A DNA stretch of 34,783 nt, from assembly GCA_028377305.1 (NCBI GenBank), contig JAONJW010000026.1, forward strand, positions 1-34,783, given 5' to 3'. Source of the DNA: Prolixibacteraceae bacterium. Lineage in GTDB: Bacteria; Bacteroidota; Bacteroidia; Bacteroidales; Prolixibacteraceae. Below, one piece after another: positions 1 through 8,800 of the stretch. Position 1 is the stretch's first letter, and each line of letters starts with the position of its first letter. The notes beneath the pieces are model-generated. The model ran no database searches, was not told the DNA's origin, and saw nothing but the letters and a program-made list of their open reading frames with translations. A program made the position numbers and the translations under genes.

Positions 1-4
1 TCTT

Positions 5-232
5 TTATTTAAAATCGACAACAGAAGGAGTAAGTCTAAACTCTTCCCATAGGTGAATATTGTAAAAAATACCAATATGAAATCCTATCATGAGGAGTAA
101 TCTTCCATTCTCTAATTTCTTCTTGGAAATAATAGTCCTATTTATATCGGTCTGAACACCCATTCCTTCACGGTCTACTGCGTAGATGGAGTACGATAAA
201 TCATGGCAAGATAAGCTATAGGTTTTTATCAC
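5..232 (-). CDS. Possible small hypothetical ORF, 75 codons
   Basis: This is an open frame near the window edge that uses a GTG start; the first internal ATG is about 24 codons in. I recognise no family. The product has no clear signal peptide, with one hydrophobic stretch (about residues 45-58) inside an otherwise mixed sequence. No hairpin terminator or promoter can be assigned to it. It may be chance or the remnant of a larger gene. Confidence 0.18.
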   Translation of the reverse strand: MIKTYSLSCHDLSYSIYAVDREGMGVQTDINRTIISKKKLENGRLLLMIGFHIGIFYNIHLWEEFRLTPSVVDFK

Positions 233-423
233 TAATCATCTACTTTCATAAAATTACAACCGACCAATTTGGCTACTATAAAGTCCATAAAAATATGTGA
301 TTGATGACGATTCTCATCACACAATGTGATGTTTAATTTACTTAAATAACCGTCCTATTCTAGAGAATCCTGTTGAACTGGACAATGCATAAAATCCCAG
401 TTTTTCATTGAAGCATAACTTAA

Positions 424-448
424 AAATAGAGACTCTCAATGGAGAGCC
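424..448 (-). terminator. Rho-independent terminator of the small secreted protein gene
   Basis: A hairpin is formed by 431-437 and 442-448 around a 4-nt loop. On the minus-strand RNA it is a 7-bp stem including one G-U pair, and a run of U follows (424-428). It begins just past the stop codon of the gene ending at 456. Confidence 0.6.
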
Positions 449-455
449 TTTATTT

Positions 456-995
456 TTATTTAGAAAAGGTTAAATCAAATAAATCGGTTAGGGTATCATT
501 CATTACAACGGATGCATACTTTTCAAATTTTTTCTTGAAAAGTCCCTTGCGATTTCTTACCGCTAACTGTTCCAAAGAATGATGGGTTACATGGGGGTGA
601 TAATTATGATTTAACGATAAGATAGATTTAAACTCTACAAAATCGACCTTTCTTACAATCACCTCATATGAAGCTTCTTCAAAAATGATTTCAACATCAA
701 AATCACCTTTCATATGTAATAGATAAACAGGACATTTAGAACGTGGTATAGTTGTCTTCTTATAATCAAAATAGACGTCATCACAATGAAACTTAACTAT
801 ATTACCTAAAAAATGAACTCTAGAGTTCCTAAATTTATTTTGTAATAACATTTGATTCTGATCTAATGAATGACTCGTTTTATAACGCCTTTGCCATACA
901 ACTGCACCTTCCTTTATATCAAAGTTTTCGAACCCATTCCCAATCAATAGAAATGGGAACCAAAGCATTACCATTAATAATATTGATCTTCTCAT
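456..995 (-). CDS. Secreted or periplasmic hypothetical protein, 179 aa
   Basis: Function not recognised. Residues 1-20 form a basic, hydrophobic leader typical of a Sec signal peptide (MRRSILLMVMLWFPFLL). The mature part opens with F-x-I-x-x-G-x-V-V-W-Q-R-x-Y. Sequences of this kind begin several small secreted Bacteroidota proteins of unknown function, some with a DUF4468-like fold; the resemblance is weak and only a hint. Most of the rest alternates short beta-type stretches, and the C-terminus is basic and helical (about 145-165). The ATG at 995 sits directly before the leader. A terminator follows and the upstream intergenic region is long, so it is probably monocistronic. Confidence 0.65.
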   Translation of the reverse strand: MRRSILLMVMLWFPFLLIGNGFENFDIKEGAVVWQRRYKTSHSLDQNQMLLQNKFRNSRVHFLGNIVKFHCDDVYFDYKKTTIPRSKCPVYLLHMKGDFDVEIIFEEASYEVIVRKVDFVEFKSILSLNHNYHPHVTHHSLEQLAVRNRKGLFKKKFEKYASVVMNDTLTDLFDLTFSK

Positions 996-1510
996 TTTTT
1001 CTGATTTAGATTAACGTACTTCACTCACTCAATATTACCAAACTTTAAATGAGATGTTTTCGTACTATAATAACAGCAAAATGATAAACATGTTTAATCT
1101 ACACAGCCTACTTAAATTCCTATTTGTCCAATACAGGAATGACAGTTCAATTTTTTTGCAATTAGTCAAAAAAACTATCCTATTATAAATCCATATCACC
1201 AGCTTTGTAATAGAATTATTGTGTTGCATTTATGATTTGAGTGCAAATTTGACAGTATCGATACCTTTATGTGCAATCACTGTGTAGGAGTATCTTGTGT
1301 AATCGTATCTTCATATGCAAATCGTTTTTGATCCTTTAGAATAGTTCGATAAAGACCCTCTATTACCACATATCCTGGTGGTTCATTTATATATCTACCA
1401 CTTCGTGTAAAACTGCCAAAGATTCTATAAAGTTATCTTTATAGAACCTTTGGCAGCTATCGTTTGAATTCACAAGTTATTCTATTTTACCTTCTTCATA
1501 ATTATATCCC
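996..1510. other. 515-bp intergenic stretch with terminator and a possible gene remnant
   Basis: This region separates two minus-strand genes. It holds the hairpin at 1413-1456 and an open, start-less minus frame of 52 codons (1277-1432) ending in TGA. That frame reads like protein (for example SGRYINEPPGYVVIEGLYR), but I cannot assign it to a family and its 5' end lies inside the hairpin. The part from 996 to about 1276 is AT-rich with no recognisable gene, RNA or repeat. Confidence 0.4.
1413..1456 (-). terminator. Long hairpin terminator after the DHFR-like gene
   Basis: Two 20-nt arms (1413-1432 and 1437-1456) flank a TTAT loop. The single non-Watson-Crick position (1422 against 1447) is an A-C mismatch on the plus strand but a G-U pair on the minus strand, so the stem is continuous only in minus-strand RNA. 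It lies 54 nt beyond the stop of the minus-strand gene at 1511 and is followed by four U residues. Confidence 0.65.
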
Positions 1511-2041
1511 TCATTGCTTGATATAATGAACCTGAACCACCCCAGATTCATAGTATCTACTGGAGTATGCTTTTAAATTAACAGGGGCAATTCCTCCAAT
1601 AAATAGTCGTTTACCATCACCTAGTATTGTTGGAATGATTGTAATAACATATTCATCAATTAGATTTTTAGCCATCAATAGCTTGACAATCTGTCCTCCC
1701 CCATCACAAACAATATTTTTTCCTTCATTTGCTTTTAGTTCTGTGATCAAAGATTCTATGTCATCATTATAGAAAGTTATATTCTTTTTATTGTCTATTT
1801 TCTGTCTTGTAAATACGTAACAATCTAAATTCTCTGACTGAGGTAGCACTCCTCCTGTTAGGGATAAAATTACATCATATGTTTTCTTGCCTACGATATA
1901 AGTATCCACCTCTTTATAGAACTTAGAATAACCATAATCTTCCCCTTCTAAGGCTACTTGATCAAGCCAAGAAATATCATCATCATTTGTTGCAATATAG
2001 CCATCAAGGCTCATACTAATGTATAAAATTACTTTTCTCAT
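1511..2041 (-). CDS. Dihydrofolate reductase-fold (RibD C-terminal-like) family protein
   Basis: A 176-aa cytoplasmic protein of the RibD_C/DHFR-like superfamily, the YwjB/YyaP-type group often annotated as dihydrofolate reductase family protein. Visible hallmarks are the opening strand followed by MSLDGYIA (about residues 9-16), the VGKKTYD segment (about 50-56), the glycine-rich CDGGGQ nucleotide-binding loop (about 113-118) and IIPTILGDGKRLF (about 135-147), which closes the fold in this family. The length matches the family. Members probably use NADPH, but physiological substrates are mostly unknown and true DHFR activity should not be assumed. A TAnnTTTG -7 element lies just upstream and a strong terminator follows, so it is likely transcribed alone. 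Confidence 0.85.
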   Translation of the reverse strand: MRKVILYISMSLDGYIATNDDDISWLDQVALEGEDYGYSKFYKEVDTYIVGKKTYDVILSLTGGVLPQSENLDCYVFTRQKIDNKKNITFYNDDIESLITELKANEGKNIVCDGGGQIVKLLMAKNLIDEYVITIIPTILGDGKRLFIGGIAPVNLKAYSSRYYESGVVQVHYIKQ

Positions 2042-2066
2042 AATGCTACTTTATTATTTAGAACGG

Positions 2067-2074
2067 CAAAGATA
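2067..2074 (-). promoter_or_regulatory. Bacteroidota -7 element for the DHFR-like gene
   Basis: TATCTTTG on the minus strand fits the TAnnTTTG consensus of the Bacteroidota primary sigma factor. It would place the transcription start about 20 nt before the ATG. I see no good TTTG at the expected -33 distance. Confidence 0.45.
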
Positions 2075-2148
2075 TATACTATGTTTATTCTATCATTGGA
2101 CAAAATTTACCTTGGATATATTTCATATTGAAAAAAAAAGGAATAGCT

Positions 2149-2194
2149 ATAAAGTAAAAAAAGCTACCCATTGGGGTAGCTTTTTTTACTTTAT
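2149..2194 (-). terminator. Strong hairpin terminator after the M16 protease gene
   Basis: Perfect 21-nt arms (2149-2169 and 2174-2194) flank an ATTG loop. The GC core (GCTACCC/GGGTAGC) is flanked by A7 and T7 runs, so it can work in both directions. It lies 12 nt after the stop codon of the minus-strand protease. Confidence 0.85.
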
Positions 2195-2205
2195 TATAGA
2201 TTACA

Positions 2206-5025
2206 CTATTGTTCTGGGACAAATTCAATATGAACGACTTTTGCTTTCTTAAAGAATTTACGTGCAAACTTCTCTACATCTTTCTTTGATAGATTAGAAA
2301 GAACCATTTCAGGATTATTCTTTTTATCCGTTTTATCCAAACCTTTTATCGCATAAGCAGATAATAAATTCGTGAAATAGGAATTATGATTCTTACTCTG
2401 TTCAAGGTTTTTCTGAATGTTTTTCACAGTCTTATTGTAATCATCTTCAGAAATACCATCTTCTACCATTTGATCGATCTGAGCCTTAACAATTGTCATA
2501 AGCTCATCGGCACGATCTGGTTTACAGTCGAAACTAATAGTTACAGTAGCCTTTGGTTTAGGGTAAGACCAAATACGACTTCCGACTCTAACACCGTAAG
2601 TACCTCCCGCTTCTTCTCTTACTTTTTCCGTAAAGCGTAGTCTAAGGACCGATTCAACAATGTCCATTGACATCTTACTCTTACTATCATCAGACATGTA
2701 CTGATTAAATTTCATGTACTCAGTTGTCTTTGGAGTCTCTAGTTTTAATGCGATCTCTTTTTCTACATTTTCTTTAGGGAAAGAGACCTTACGATCAACA
2801 TAGAACTCTTTACGATTTGTTGAAGACAGAGAAGCGATGTATTTACAAACCATTCCCTTAGCTTCGTCTTCCTTCACATTTCCTACTAATACGAAAGAGA
2901 AATCACTTGCATCTTGCATACGATCTAGATAAATCTTCTTCATCATGTCGAAGTTCAATTTTTCTACATATGTAGGATTCATATTCATAGCACGTGGATG
3001 GTAATCCGTTGTAATCTTAGTAATAGAATCACCTTTAACTTTATTTGGATTGTTCGATGAAGATGCAATGTAGGCTGTATATCTTGATTTTAATGCATCA
3101 AAAGCACCCTTATCAAAACGTGGGGATTCAAATTTCAAGTAAAGAGACTGCATCATAGTTTCAAAATCATCCGGAACACTATTTGCTACAATAAGCTCCT
3201 GGAAATCATTCATTCTCATACTCACTCCGACACGCTTTCCTGTCAACATTTTCTTCAGTGTAATCGCATCAAATTCTCCTGCACCAAAGTTATCCACGAA
3301 ACTACTGGCCAATGAGGCCGAAGGTAATTCATCAATAGCATCAATCTTAGATAACCCTCCCCAACTATATCCTTCTAAAGAAATCTTGTCTTTATCGATG
3401 TCAGCAAAACGATAATATACTTTTGCTCCATTAGATAATGTCCACTCTTTAGCTCCAAATTGAGGTAATTCTTTTTCAGAGACAATAGTCCCAGCATTTA
3501 TTTTGGATTCGTCCACAAGAGGTTTATCGCTCACGGCATCTTTATATGGCTCCAAATTTGCAGTCTCTACTGCTGTAACCATACCTAAGGCTTCTTGTTC
3601 AGTAAGATGCTTTTCTCCTTCAGATGGTCCAGTAATAACAACTGTACGATTGGTATCCGTACTATATCTCTTCATCAAATCATTCACATCCTTCACACTA
3701 ATGGTTGGAAGGACAGCCTGTGCCAATTGATACTCCGCCTCGATACCGATAACCGCTTCTCCTGTTAGGTAATTACGTTGTATTTCTCGACAAAAAGAGT
3801 CATTAGAGATCTTTTCTCTGTCTTTATATCGAGATTCTAAAAAGCTCAAAGTATTTAGCTTTTCACGTTCTAATTCAGATTCTAAGAAACCAAATCTCTC
3901 GGCTCTTTCCCACTCATTCAATATCGCTTGGAAGCCCTCTTCCTCTTTTGCTGGCTTTGTACCACATGAAACAGAGAGTGCATCATAGCCTCTGACAAAA
4001 CTTCCCAACGAAATATTTCCATGGATAAAAGGAGGATCTCCCTTTTGAAGCAATTCAGCAATACGAGCACGAAGCATTTTATTCATTAGATTAACCACCA
4101 TGTCGTTACGAAGATCTACGACAGTCGATGGATTATTTGCAGTAGACTTCTCTACTTTGTACATAGTAACAGATGTATTTGTCATCTCTTTATCCAATGC
4201 TTGTACAAAATAGGTCTCCTTATGACTTGGTATCTCAAAGGAAGGACGAGATTTAGCCCCTTCTACAGCAGGTATTGGCGTAAACATCTCTTTGATCTTT
4301 CCCTCAACCTCATCTACGTCGATATCCCCAACAATGATGATACATTGAAGATCTGTACGATACCAATCATGATAGAAATCACGTAATGTTTTATAGTCAA
4401 AATTATTAATAATATCATAATCCCCAATCACATCACGTACGGCATATTTAGAACCTTTGAAAAGCACAGGGAAAAATTGCTGACGCACTCTAAATCCGGC
4501 ACTACGACGTGTTCTCCACTCTTCGGAAATTACACCTCGTTCTGCGTCAATCTCCTCTTCTGTTAAAAGAAGATGATTTGACCAATCGTGAAGGACTAAT
4601 AAACATGTATCAACTAATCCTTTGGGGCCAGTAGGAACTTCACTTAAATTATAAGCCGTCTCATTAAATGCAGTGTAAGCATTTATATTACGACCAAACT
4701 CCACGCCGTGTTTTTGAAGTGTATTTAAAATACCTTTCCCTTCAAAGTTTTCTGTTCCATTAAATGCCATATGCTCCAAAAAATGAGCCAGACCATTTTG
4801 ATCGTCATTTTCCAAAAGCGCACCTACATTCTGTACAATATAGAAGCTAGCTCTCTCTTTGGGCTCCTGGTTGTGTCGAATATAATAGGTCAATCCATTA
4901 GGAAGAACTCCCTTTCTGATAGTAGGATCTAAAGGAAGTGGAGAATTCATTGGCCCCTGAGCCAACAATGCAGTTGCAGAACATAAAGTTAAAACAACCA
5001 CACATAAACTTAGTAATTTTCTCAT
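2206..5025 (-). CDS. Secreted M16-family zinc metallopeptidase (insulinase/PqqL-like)
   Basis: A long, two-repeat M16 peptidase of about 939 aa. The frame extends to a TTG codon at 5043, but the first ATG (5025) directly precedes a clear signal peptide ending in ALLAQ, so I use that start. The zinc/catalytic motif HxxEH reads HFLEH (residues 81-85 from this ATG). It is followed about 80 residues later by ERGVISEE, whose glutamates supply the third zinc ligand. The C-terminal half carries a second, non-catalytic M16 unit that includes the R-x-E-x-x-G-x-x-Y-G-V signature, typical of clam-shell M16 enzymes that degrade peptides. The length is usual for Bacteroidota PqqL-like proteins. It is probably periplasmic and acts on peptides or protein fragments. 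No partner gene is adjacent. Confidence 0.93.
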   Translation of the reverse strand: MRKLLSLCVVVLTLCSATALLAQGPMNSPLPLDPTIRKGVLPNGLTYYIRHNQEPKERASFYIVQNVGALLENDDQNGLAHFLEHMAFNGTENFEGKGILNTLQKHGVEFGRNINAYTAFNETAYNLSEVPTGPKGLVDTCLLVLHDWSNHLLLTEEEIDAERGVISEEWRTRRSAGFRVRQQFFPVLFKGSKYAVRDVIGDYDIINNFDYKTLRDFYHDWYRTDLQCIIIVGDIDVDEVEGKIKEMFTPIPAVEGAKSRPSFEIPSHKETYFVQALDKEMTNTSVTMYKVEKSTANNPSTVVDLRNDMVVNLMNKMLRARIAELLQKGDPPFIHGNISLGSFVRGYDALSVSCGTKPAKEEEGFQAILNEWERAERFGFLESELEREKLNTLSFLESRYKDREKISNDSFCREIQRNYLTGEAVIGIEAEYQLAQAVLPTISVKDVNDLMKRYSTDTNRTVVITGPSEGEKHLTEQEALGMVTAVETANLEPYKDAVSDKPLVDESKINAGTIVSEKELPQFGAKEWTLSNGAKVYYRFADIDKDKISLEGYSWGGLSKIDAIDELPSASLASSFVDNFGAGEFDAITLKKMLTGKRVGVSMRMNDFQELIVANSVPDDFETMMQSLYLKFESPRFDKGAFDALKSRYTAYIASSSNNPNKVKGDSITKITTDYHPRAMNMNPTYVEKLNFDMMKKIYLDRMQDASDFSFVLVGNVKEDEAKGMVCKYIASLSSTNRKEFYVDRKVSFPKENVEKEIALKLETPKTTEYMKFNQYMSDDSKSKMSMDIVESVLRLRFTEKVREEAGGTYGVRVGSRIWSYPKPKATVTISFDCKPDRADELMTIVKAQIDQMVEDGISEDDYNKTVKNIQKNLEQSKNHNSYFTNLLSAYAIKGLDKTDKKNNPEMVLSNLSKKDVEKFARKFFKKAKVVHIEFVPEQ

Positions 5026-5417
5026 AAAAATTTGTTTAGTCAAACTTTCTCACGACAAAATAAGTCATGCATTCTAAAGATATAAATTAACACTTTTTAA
5101 TCAAACCAAATATAATATGTTTTTTAACAAATAACCATTGTACAGCATATAAATCACAAATGGGAGAAAAATCAATCTTCTATAGTGAATCATAGACCTC
5201 TACTATATTTCGGCATAATCTTTCACCAACAACTCTTCTACACTATATTAGTACATTAAATCTGTTCCCAAATTACAATCATCAGATATTATTTTCTGTT
5301 AAAGCACCCAATAAAATATTCTTAAAATAATATTATCATTAACTTAGGCTTTCATAACGACCAAAGTCTCTATATTTTAATAAAATCAGAGATAAAATCA
5401 ACTAAACACACAAGCTA
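5026..5417. other. Divergent intergenic region between protease and esterase
   Basis: About 390 bp of AT-rich DNA between two divergently transcribed genes. The only site I can support is a minus-strand TATATTTG (5107-5114), which fits the TAnnTTTG -7 consensus and would give the protease gene a leader of about 75 nt. No RNA gene, repeat or credible small ORF is seen. Confidence 0.4.
5107..5114 (-). promoter_or_regulatory. Candidate -7 element for the M16 protease gene
   Basis: The minus strand reads TATATTTG, a full match to TAnnTTTG. The nearest upstream TTTG is only 13 nt away, too close for a normal -33 box, so support is partial. Confidence 0.35.
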
Positions 5418-6821
5418 ATGAAAAAGGTTATCCTGTTGTTCTTACTTTTATGGACAAATACACTCTTCGCACAGACGTTAAAGCTTCCTCAGGTTATCGG
5501 ATCTAATATGGTCCTTCAACAAAACGACACTGTCAAAATATGGGGATGGGCAACACCACAGAAAAAAGTTCGTATCAAAACATCGTGGAACAAGAAGCAC
5601 TATAGTACACACTCAAATAGTGATGGGAAATGGGTTATTGATATTATAACAACCAAAGCAGGGGGTCCTTATCAACTAGAAGTAAAATCAGGAAGTTCAA
5701 AAAAAACATTTAAGAATATCTTATTGGGAGAAGTGTGGCTATTCTCTGGACAATCAAATATGAACTTCAAACTAAAAGGTAGTTACCGTAGTTATCCATT
5801 GGAACGAGATCGCATCCTTTTAAGAGCAAACCAGCCTAACATTCGAATCTTTGATGTAGATAGGAAGGTTAGTTTGACACCATCCGACACTTTACTTTCG
5901 AAAGAAAATTGGAAAGTTTCTACTACAGAAAATGCAGCAAACACAAGTGCTATAGCTTATATGTTTGCTTTGGAACTGCAGCAGGTTCTAGATGTTCCTA
6001 TTGGCATTATCCACACCTCTTACGGTGGAAGTATGATTTGTGCATGGCTAAGCAAAGAGACCTTAAAAAAATATCCACATTATAATTTAGAGAATCTAAA
6101 GCACACAAAATGGAATAGTGATGTACCCACCGCAATTCATAATGCAATGTTAAAACCTCTAGCACCATATGGTATACGAGGCGTTTTATGGTACCAGGGA
6201 GAGTCTGACAGGGATACCCCAGAACTATACATTAATCAGTTTCAAGACTTAGCTAAAGATTGGCGTAATCTATTTCAACAAGACTTTCCAATATACATGG
6301 CACAAATTGCTCCCTATAGATATAATGCTCCATCTCAATCTCAATATATTAGAGAAGCACAAATCAAAGCTGCAAGCAAAATCACAAAAGGAGGGATTGT
6401 TATTACGAGCGACTTAGGTGAAGAGAAAGACATCCATCCTCATAGTAAAAAGCCCATTGCAGATCGTTTTGTACGTATGGCATTAAAACGAATCTATGGG
6501 ATGTCATCTTTAGATGACATAAGTCCTTACTATGACAAGCTCGATAATAAAGAAGGAAAATTGATTCTACATTTTAAGGAAGCCAATGAACGATTACACT
6601 GTAAAGACAAAAAGCTTAAATATTTCGAGATTGCAGGGAAAGACAAAATATTTTATCCAGCACAAGCTCGTATCATTGGTCGAGATAAGATTGAAGTACA
6701 CTCAGACAAGGTTCCAAAACCTGTAGCTGTTCGATATGGATGGAGAAACTTTTTTGTTGGGAATATTTTTGATGCCCATAATCTTCCTCTATCTTCTTTT
6801 AGAACCGACAATTGGGAGTAG
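5418..6821 (+). CDS. Secreted sialate O-acetylesterase (SGNH hydrolase)
   Basis: A 467-aa enzyme predicted to remove O-acetyl groups from sialic acids, or possibly from other acetylated glycans, in the periplasm. Residues 1-18 are a signal peptide (cut near LFA/Q). An N-terminal beta-sandwich (about 22-100) opens with the family signature LPQVIGSNMVLQQ. The SGNH core follows: FSGQSNM with nucleophile Ser113, GVLWYQGESD (about 255-264) as the oxyanion/Gly-Asn region, and DIHP with the Asp338/His340 pair of the catalytic triad. Length and motif order fit the family, which also includes acetylxylan-type esterases, so the exact substrate is inferred. The sulfatase gene follows on the same strand after 80 bp, so the two are probably co-transcribed. 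Confidence 0.9.
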   Translation: MKKVILLFLLLWTNTLFAQTLKLPQVIGSNMVLQQNDTVKIWGWATPQKKVRIKTSWNKKHYSTHSNSDGKWVIDIITTKAGGPYQLEVKSGSSKKTFKNILLGEVWLFSGQSNMNFKLKGSYRSYPLERDRILLRANQPNIRIFDVDRKVSLTPSDTLLSKENWKVSTTENAANTSAIAYMFALELQQVLDVPIGIIHTSYGGSMICAWLSKETLKKYPHYNLENLKHTKWNSDVPTAIHNAMLKPLAPYGIRGVLWYQGESDRDTPELYINQFQDLAKDWRNLFQQDFPIYMAQIAPYRYNAPSQSQYIREAQIKAASKITKGGIVITSDLGEEKDIHPHSKKPIADRFVRMALKRIYGMSSLDDISPYYDKLDNKEGKLILHFKEANERLHCKDKKLKYFEIAGKDKIFYPAQARIIGRDKIEVHSDKVPKPVAVRYGWRNFFVGNIFDAHNLPLSSFRTDNWE

Positions 6822-6901
6822 AATATTATATTCATAGACCGATCTACTACTACTAATAGACTTGTTTACTAGGAAATTAAGTAATACTTATTTCATATAT
6901 T

Positions 6902-8461
6902 ATGAACTTTAAACACATAACAAAATTATTTGCATTGTCTCTGATTGCCTCGTCACAATTGGTACAAGCCAAAGCTTCAAACAAAGACACAAGACCTAAC
7001 ATCGTTCTTTTTATGGTGGATGATATGGGATGGCAAGACACCTCTTTACCTTTTTGGGATAAGGAGACCTATCTAAACACACAGTTCCACACCCCAAATA
7101 TGGAGAAGTTGGCTTCAGAAGGTATGATGTTTACCCAAGCATATGCTTGTGCAATATGTTCACCCACAAGAGTTAGTCTCATGACTGGGATGAATGCAGC
7201 CAGACATCGTGTTACCAATTGGACATTGTACAAAGATAAGATGAACCAGGGTTCTCCAAAGGGACTAAAAATTCCTGATTGGAACTATAATGGCATGGGA
7301 GTTGACAAGAGCGTCTCTCATACCGTATATACACCACAGCCTCTACCTAAAGTTCTTAAAGACAATGGTTACTTTACGATACATTGTGGTAAAGCTCACT
7401 TTGGAGCTCTTAATACTGCAACAGAAGATCCTAAGTCACTAGGCTTTGATGTAAACATTGCGGGACATGCTGCAGGTGGTCCAGCATCTTATCTAGGTAG
7501 TGACAATTTTGCAAAGCGAAATAGCCCAAACTCCATTTGGAATATCCCAGGAATGGAAGAGTTTCATGGCAAAGATATTTTCTTAACGGAAGCGTTGACA
7601 CAAAAGGCTCTTCAGGTTGTAACAGACTCCGTCCCCTCTAAAAAACCATTCTTTTTGTATATGGCACACTATGCAGTCCACTCACCTATCATGGGAGACA
7701 GTCGGTTTGTACAGAAATACATTGACAAAGGGATGAATCCGATAGAGGCAAAATACGCATCGATGGTAGAAGGCATGGATAAAAGTCTCGGGGATATTAT
7801 GGGATATCTTAAAAAGCACAAATTGGACAAAAATACCATTATCCTATTCATGTCAGACAACGGTGGGTTAAGTGCGGTGGCTCGTGGAGGCCTCCCCCAT
7901 ACACACAACTATCCTCTTTCAAGTGGGAAAGGATCGGTTAGAGAAGGGGGAATTCGAGAACCTATGATCGTGAAATGGCCTAAAAAGATAAAACCGGACA
8001 CCCGATGTAATGACTATGTAATTATAGAGGACTTCTATCCTACCATATTAGAGATGGCACAAATAAAGAGTGTACCTCAAAATAGTCAAGTCATTGATGG
8101 AAAGTCTTTTTCACCTCTACTAAAAGGAGAATCAGCCATCAATCAAGATCGTGCAATTTATTGGCACTGTCCTAACTTCTGGGGACCATCTGGACCTGGA
8201 ATATCTTTTTATAGTGCCATCAGAGAGGGAGACTGGAAGCTGATCTACTACCAAACAGATCAAACGTTCGAACTTTTCAACATTAAGAATGATATTGGAG
8301 AACACTATAACTTAGCCTCTCAAGATAAAGCTAGAACCAAAGCAATGGCTAAAAAATTGTCAAACTATTTAAGAGAAACAAAAGCACAACAACCAATCAT
8401 TGCAAAGACGAATCAACCAGTACCATACCCAGATGAAATAGAGATTATCAATGAACGATAA
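6902..8461 (+). CDS. Secreted S1-family sulfatase
   Basis: A 519-aa type I sulfatase, predicted to hydrolyse sulfate esters of glycans in the periplasm. A signal peptide covers about residues 1-24 (ending VQAKA). NIVLFMVDDMGW gives the metal-binding Asp40/Asp41. C86-S-P-T-R90 is the C-x-P-x-R signature in which Cys86 must be converted to formylglycine. GKAHFG (Lys164), H260 and SDNGG (Asp319/Asn320) complete the usual active-site set. A Cys-type enzyme needs an anaerobic maturase (anSME) or FGE; neither is present in functional form here. S1 subfamily and regiospecificity cannot be read by eye. It lies downstream of the sialate esterase and ahead of a terminator, consistent with a two-gene unit. 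Confidence 0.93.
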   Translation: MNFKHITKLFALSLIASSQLVQAKASNKDTRPNIVLFMVDDMGWQDTSLPFWDKETYLNTQFHTPNMEKLASEGMMFTQAYACAICSPTRVSLMTGMNAARHRVTNWTLYKDKMNQGSPKGLKIPDWNYNGMGVDKSVSHTVYTPQPLPKVLKDNGYFTIHCGKAHFGALNTATEDPKSLGFDVNIAGHAAGGPASYLGSDNFAKRNSPNSIWNIPGMEEFHGKDIFLTEALTQKALQVVTDSVPSKKPFFLYMAHYAVHSPIMGDSRFVQKYIDKGMNPIEAKYASMVEGMDKSLGDIMGYLKKHKLDKNTIILFMSDNGGLSAVARGGLPHTHNYPLSSGKGSVREGGIREPMIVKWPKKIKPDTRCNDYVIIEDFYPTILEMAQIKSVPQNSQVIDGKSFSPLLKGESAINQDRAIYWHCPNFWGPSGPGISFYSAIREGDWKLIYYQTDQTFELFNIKNDIGEHYNLASQDKARTKAMAKKLSNYLRETKAQQPIIAKTNQPVPYPDEIEIINER

Positions 8462-8800
8462 TTTTAAAAGTAAACTAGGGACACTTAACTATAAAGTGTC
8501 CCTAATGTTTATTTTATCTAACTTCTAATGATTCTAAAGTTATAGAAGAATATCTCTAATCGAATCTACTTAATCTCTTCTTCTTTGTAGTTTCTTGCCC
8601 TAAGCACAAATCCTTTTTTGAAGCAAAGGCTAAAATATGATAAAACATCAAACGCATTCTTAATTTCATTCAGAATATAAATGCAACACGAAATTTAACC
8701 ATATAATGATCTTCACAGAAGCATTGGGACAGCTATATATCGTAAATTTTGACAACCTAATCGCATCTTTTATATCGATTTTTAGTGTGAGAAAAGTAAA
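8462..8800. other. Convergent intergenic region, 339 bp
   Basis: Lies between the plus-strand sulfatase and the minus-strand hexosaminidase. The only supported element is the hairpin at 8476-8504. The remaining roughly 300 bp is AT-rich 3' flank in which I see no gene, repeat or RNA. Confidence 0.5.
8476..8504 (+). terminator. Terminator of the esterase-sulfatase unit
   Basis: A perfect 11-bp stem (8476-8486 with 8494-8504) surrounds a 7-nt loop, followed by a T-rich stretch (8506-8517). It starts 15 nt after the sulfatase stop. Confidence 0.7.

Noticed and set aside
2085-2267. 60-aa minus-strand and overlapping 77-aa plus-strand ORFs around 2019-2267
   Set aside because: Both run through the perfect hairpin terminator at 2149-2194 and overlap real genes; the arms translate into the same AT-rich repeat.
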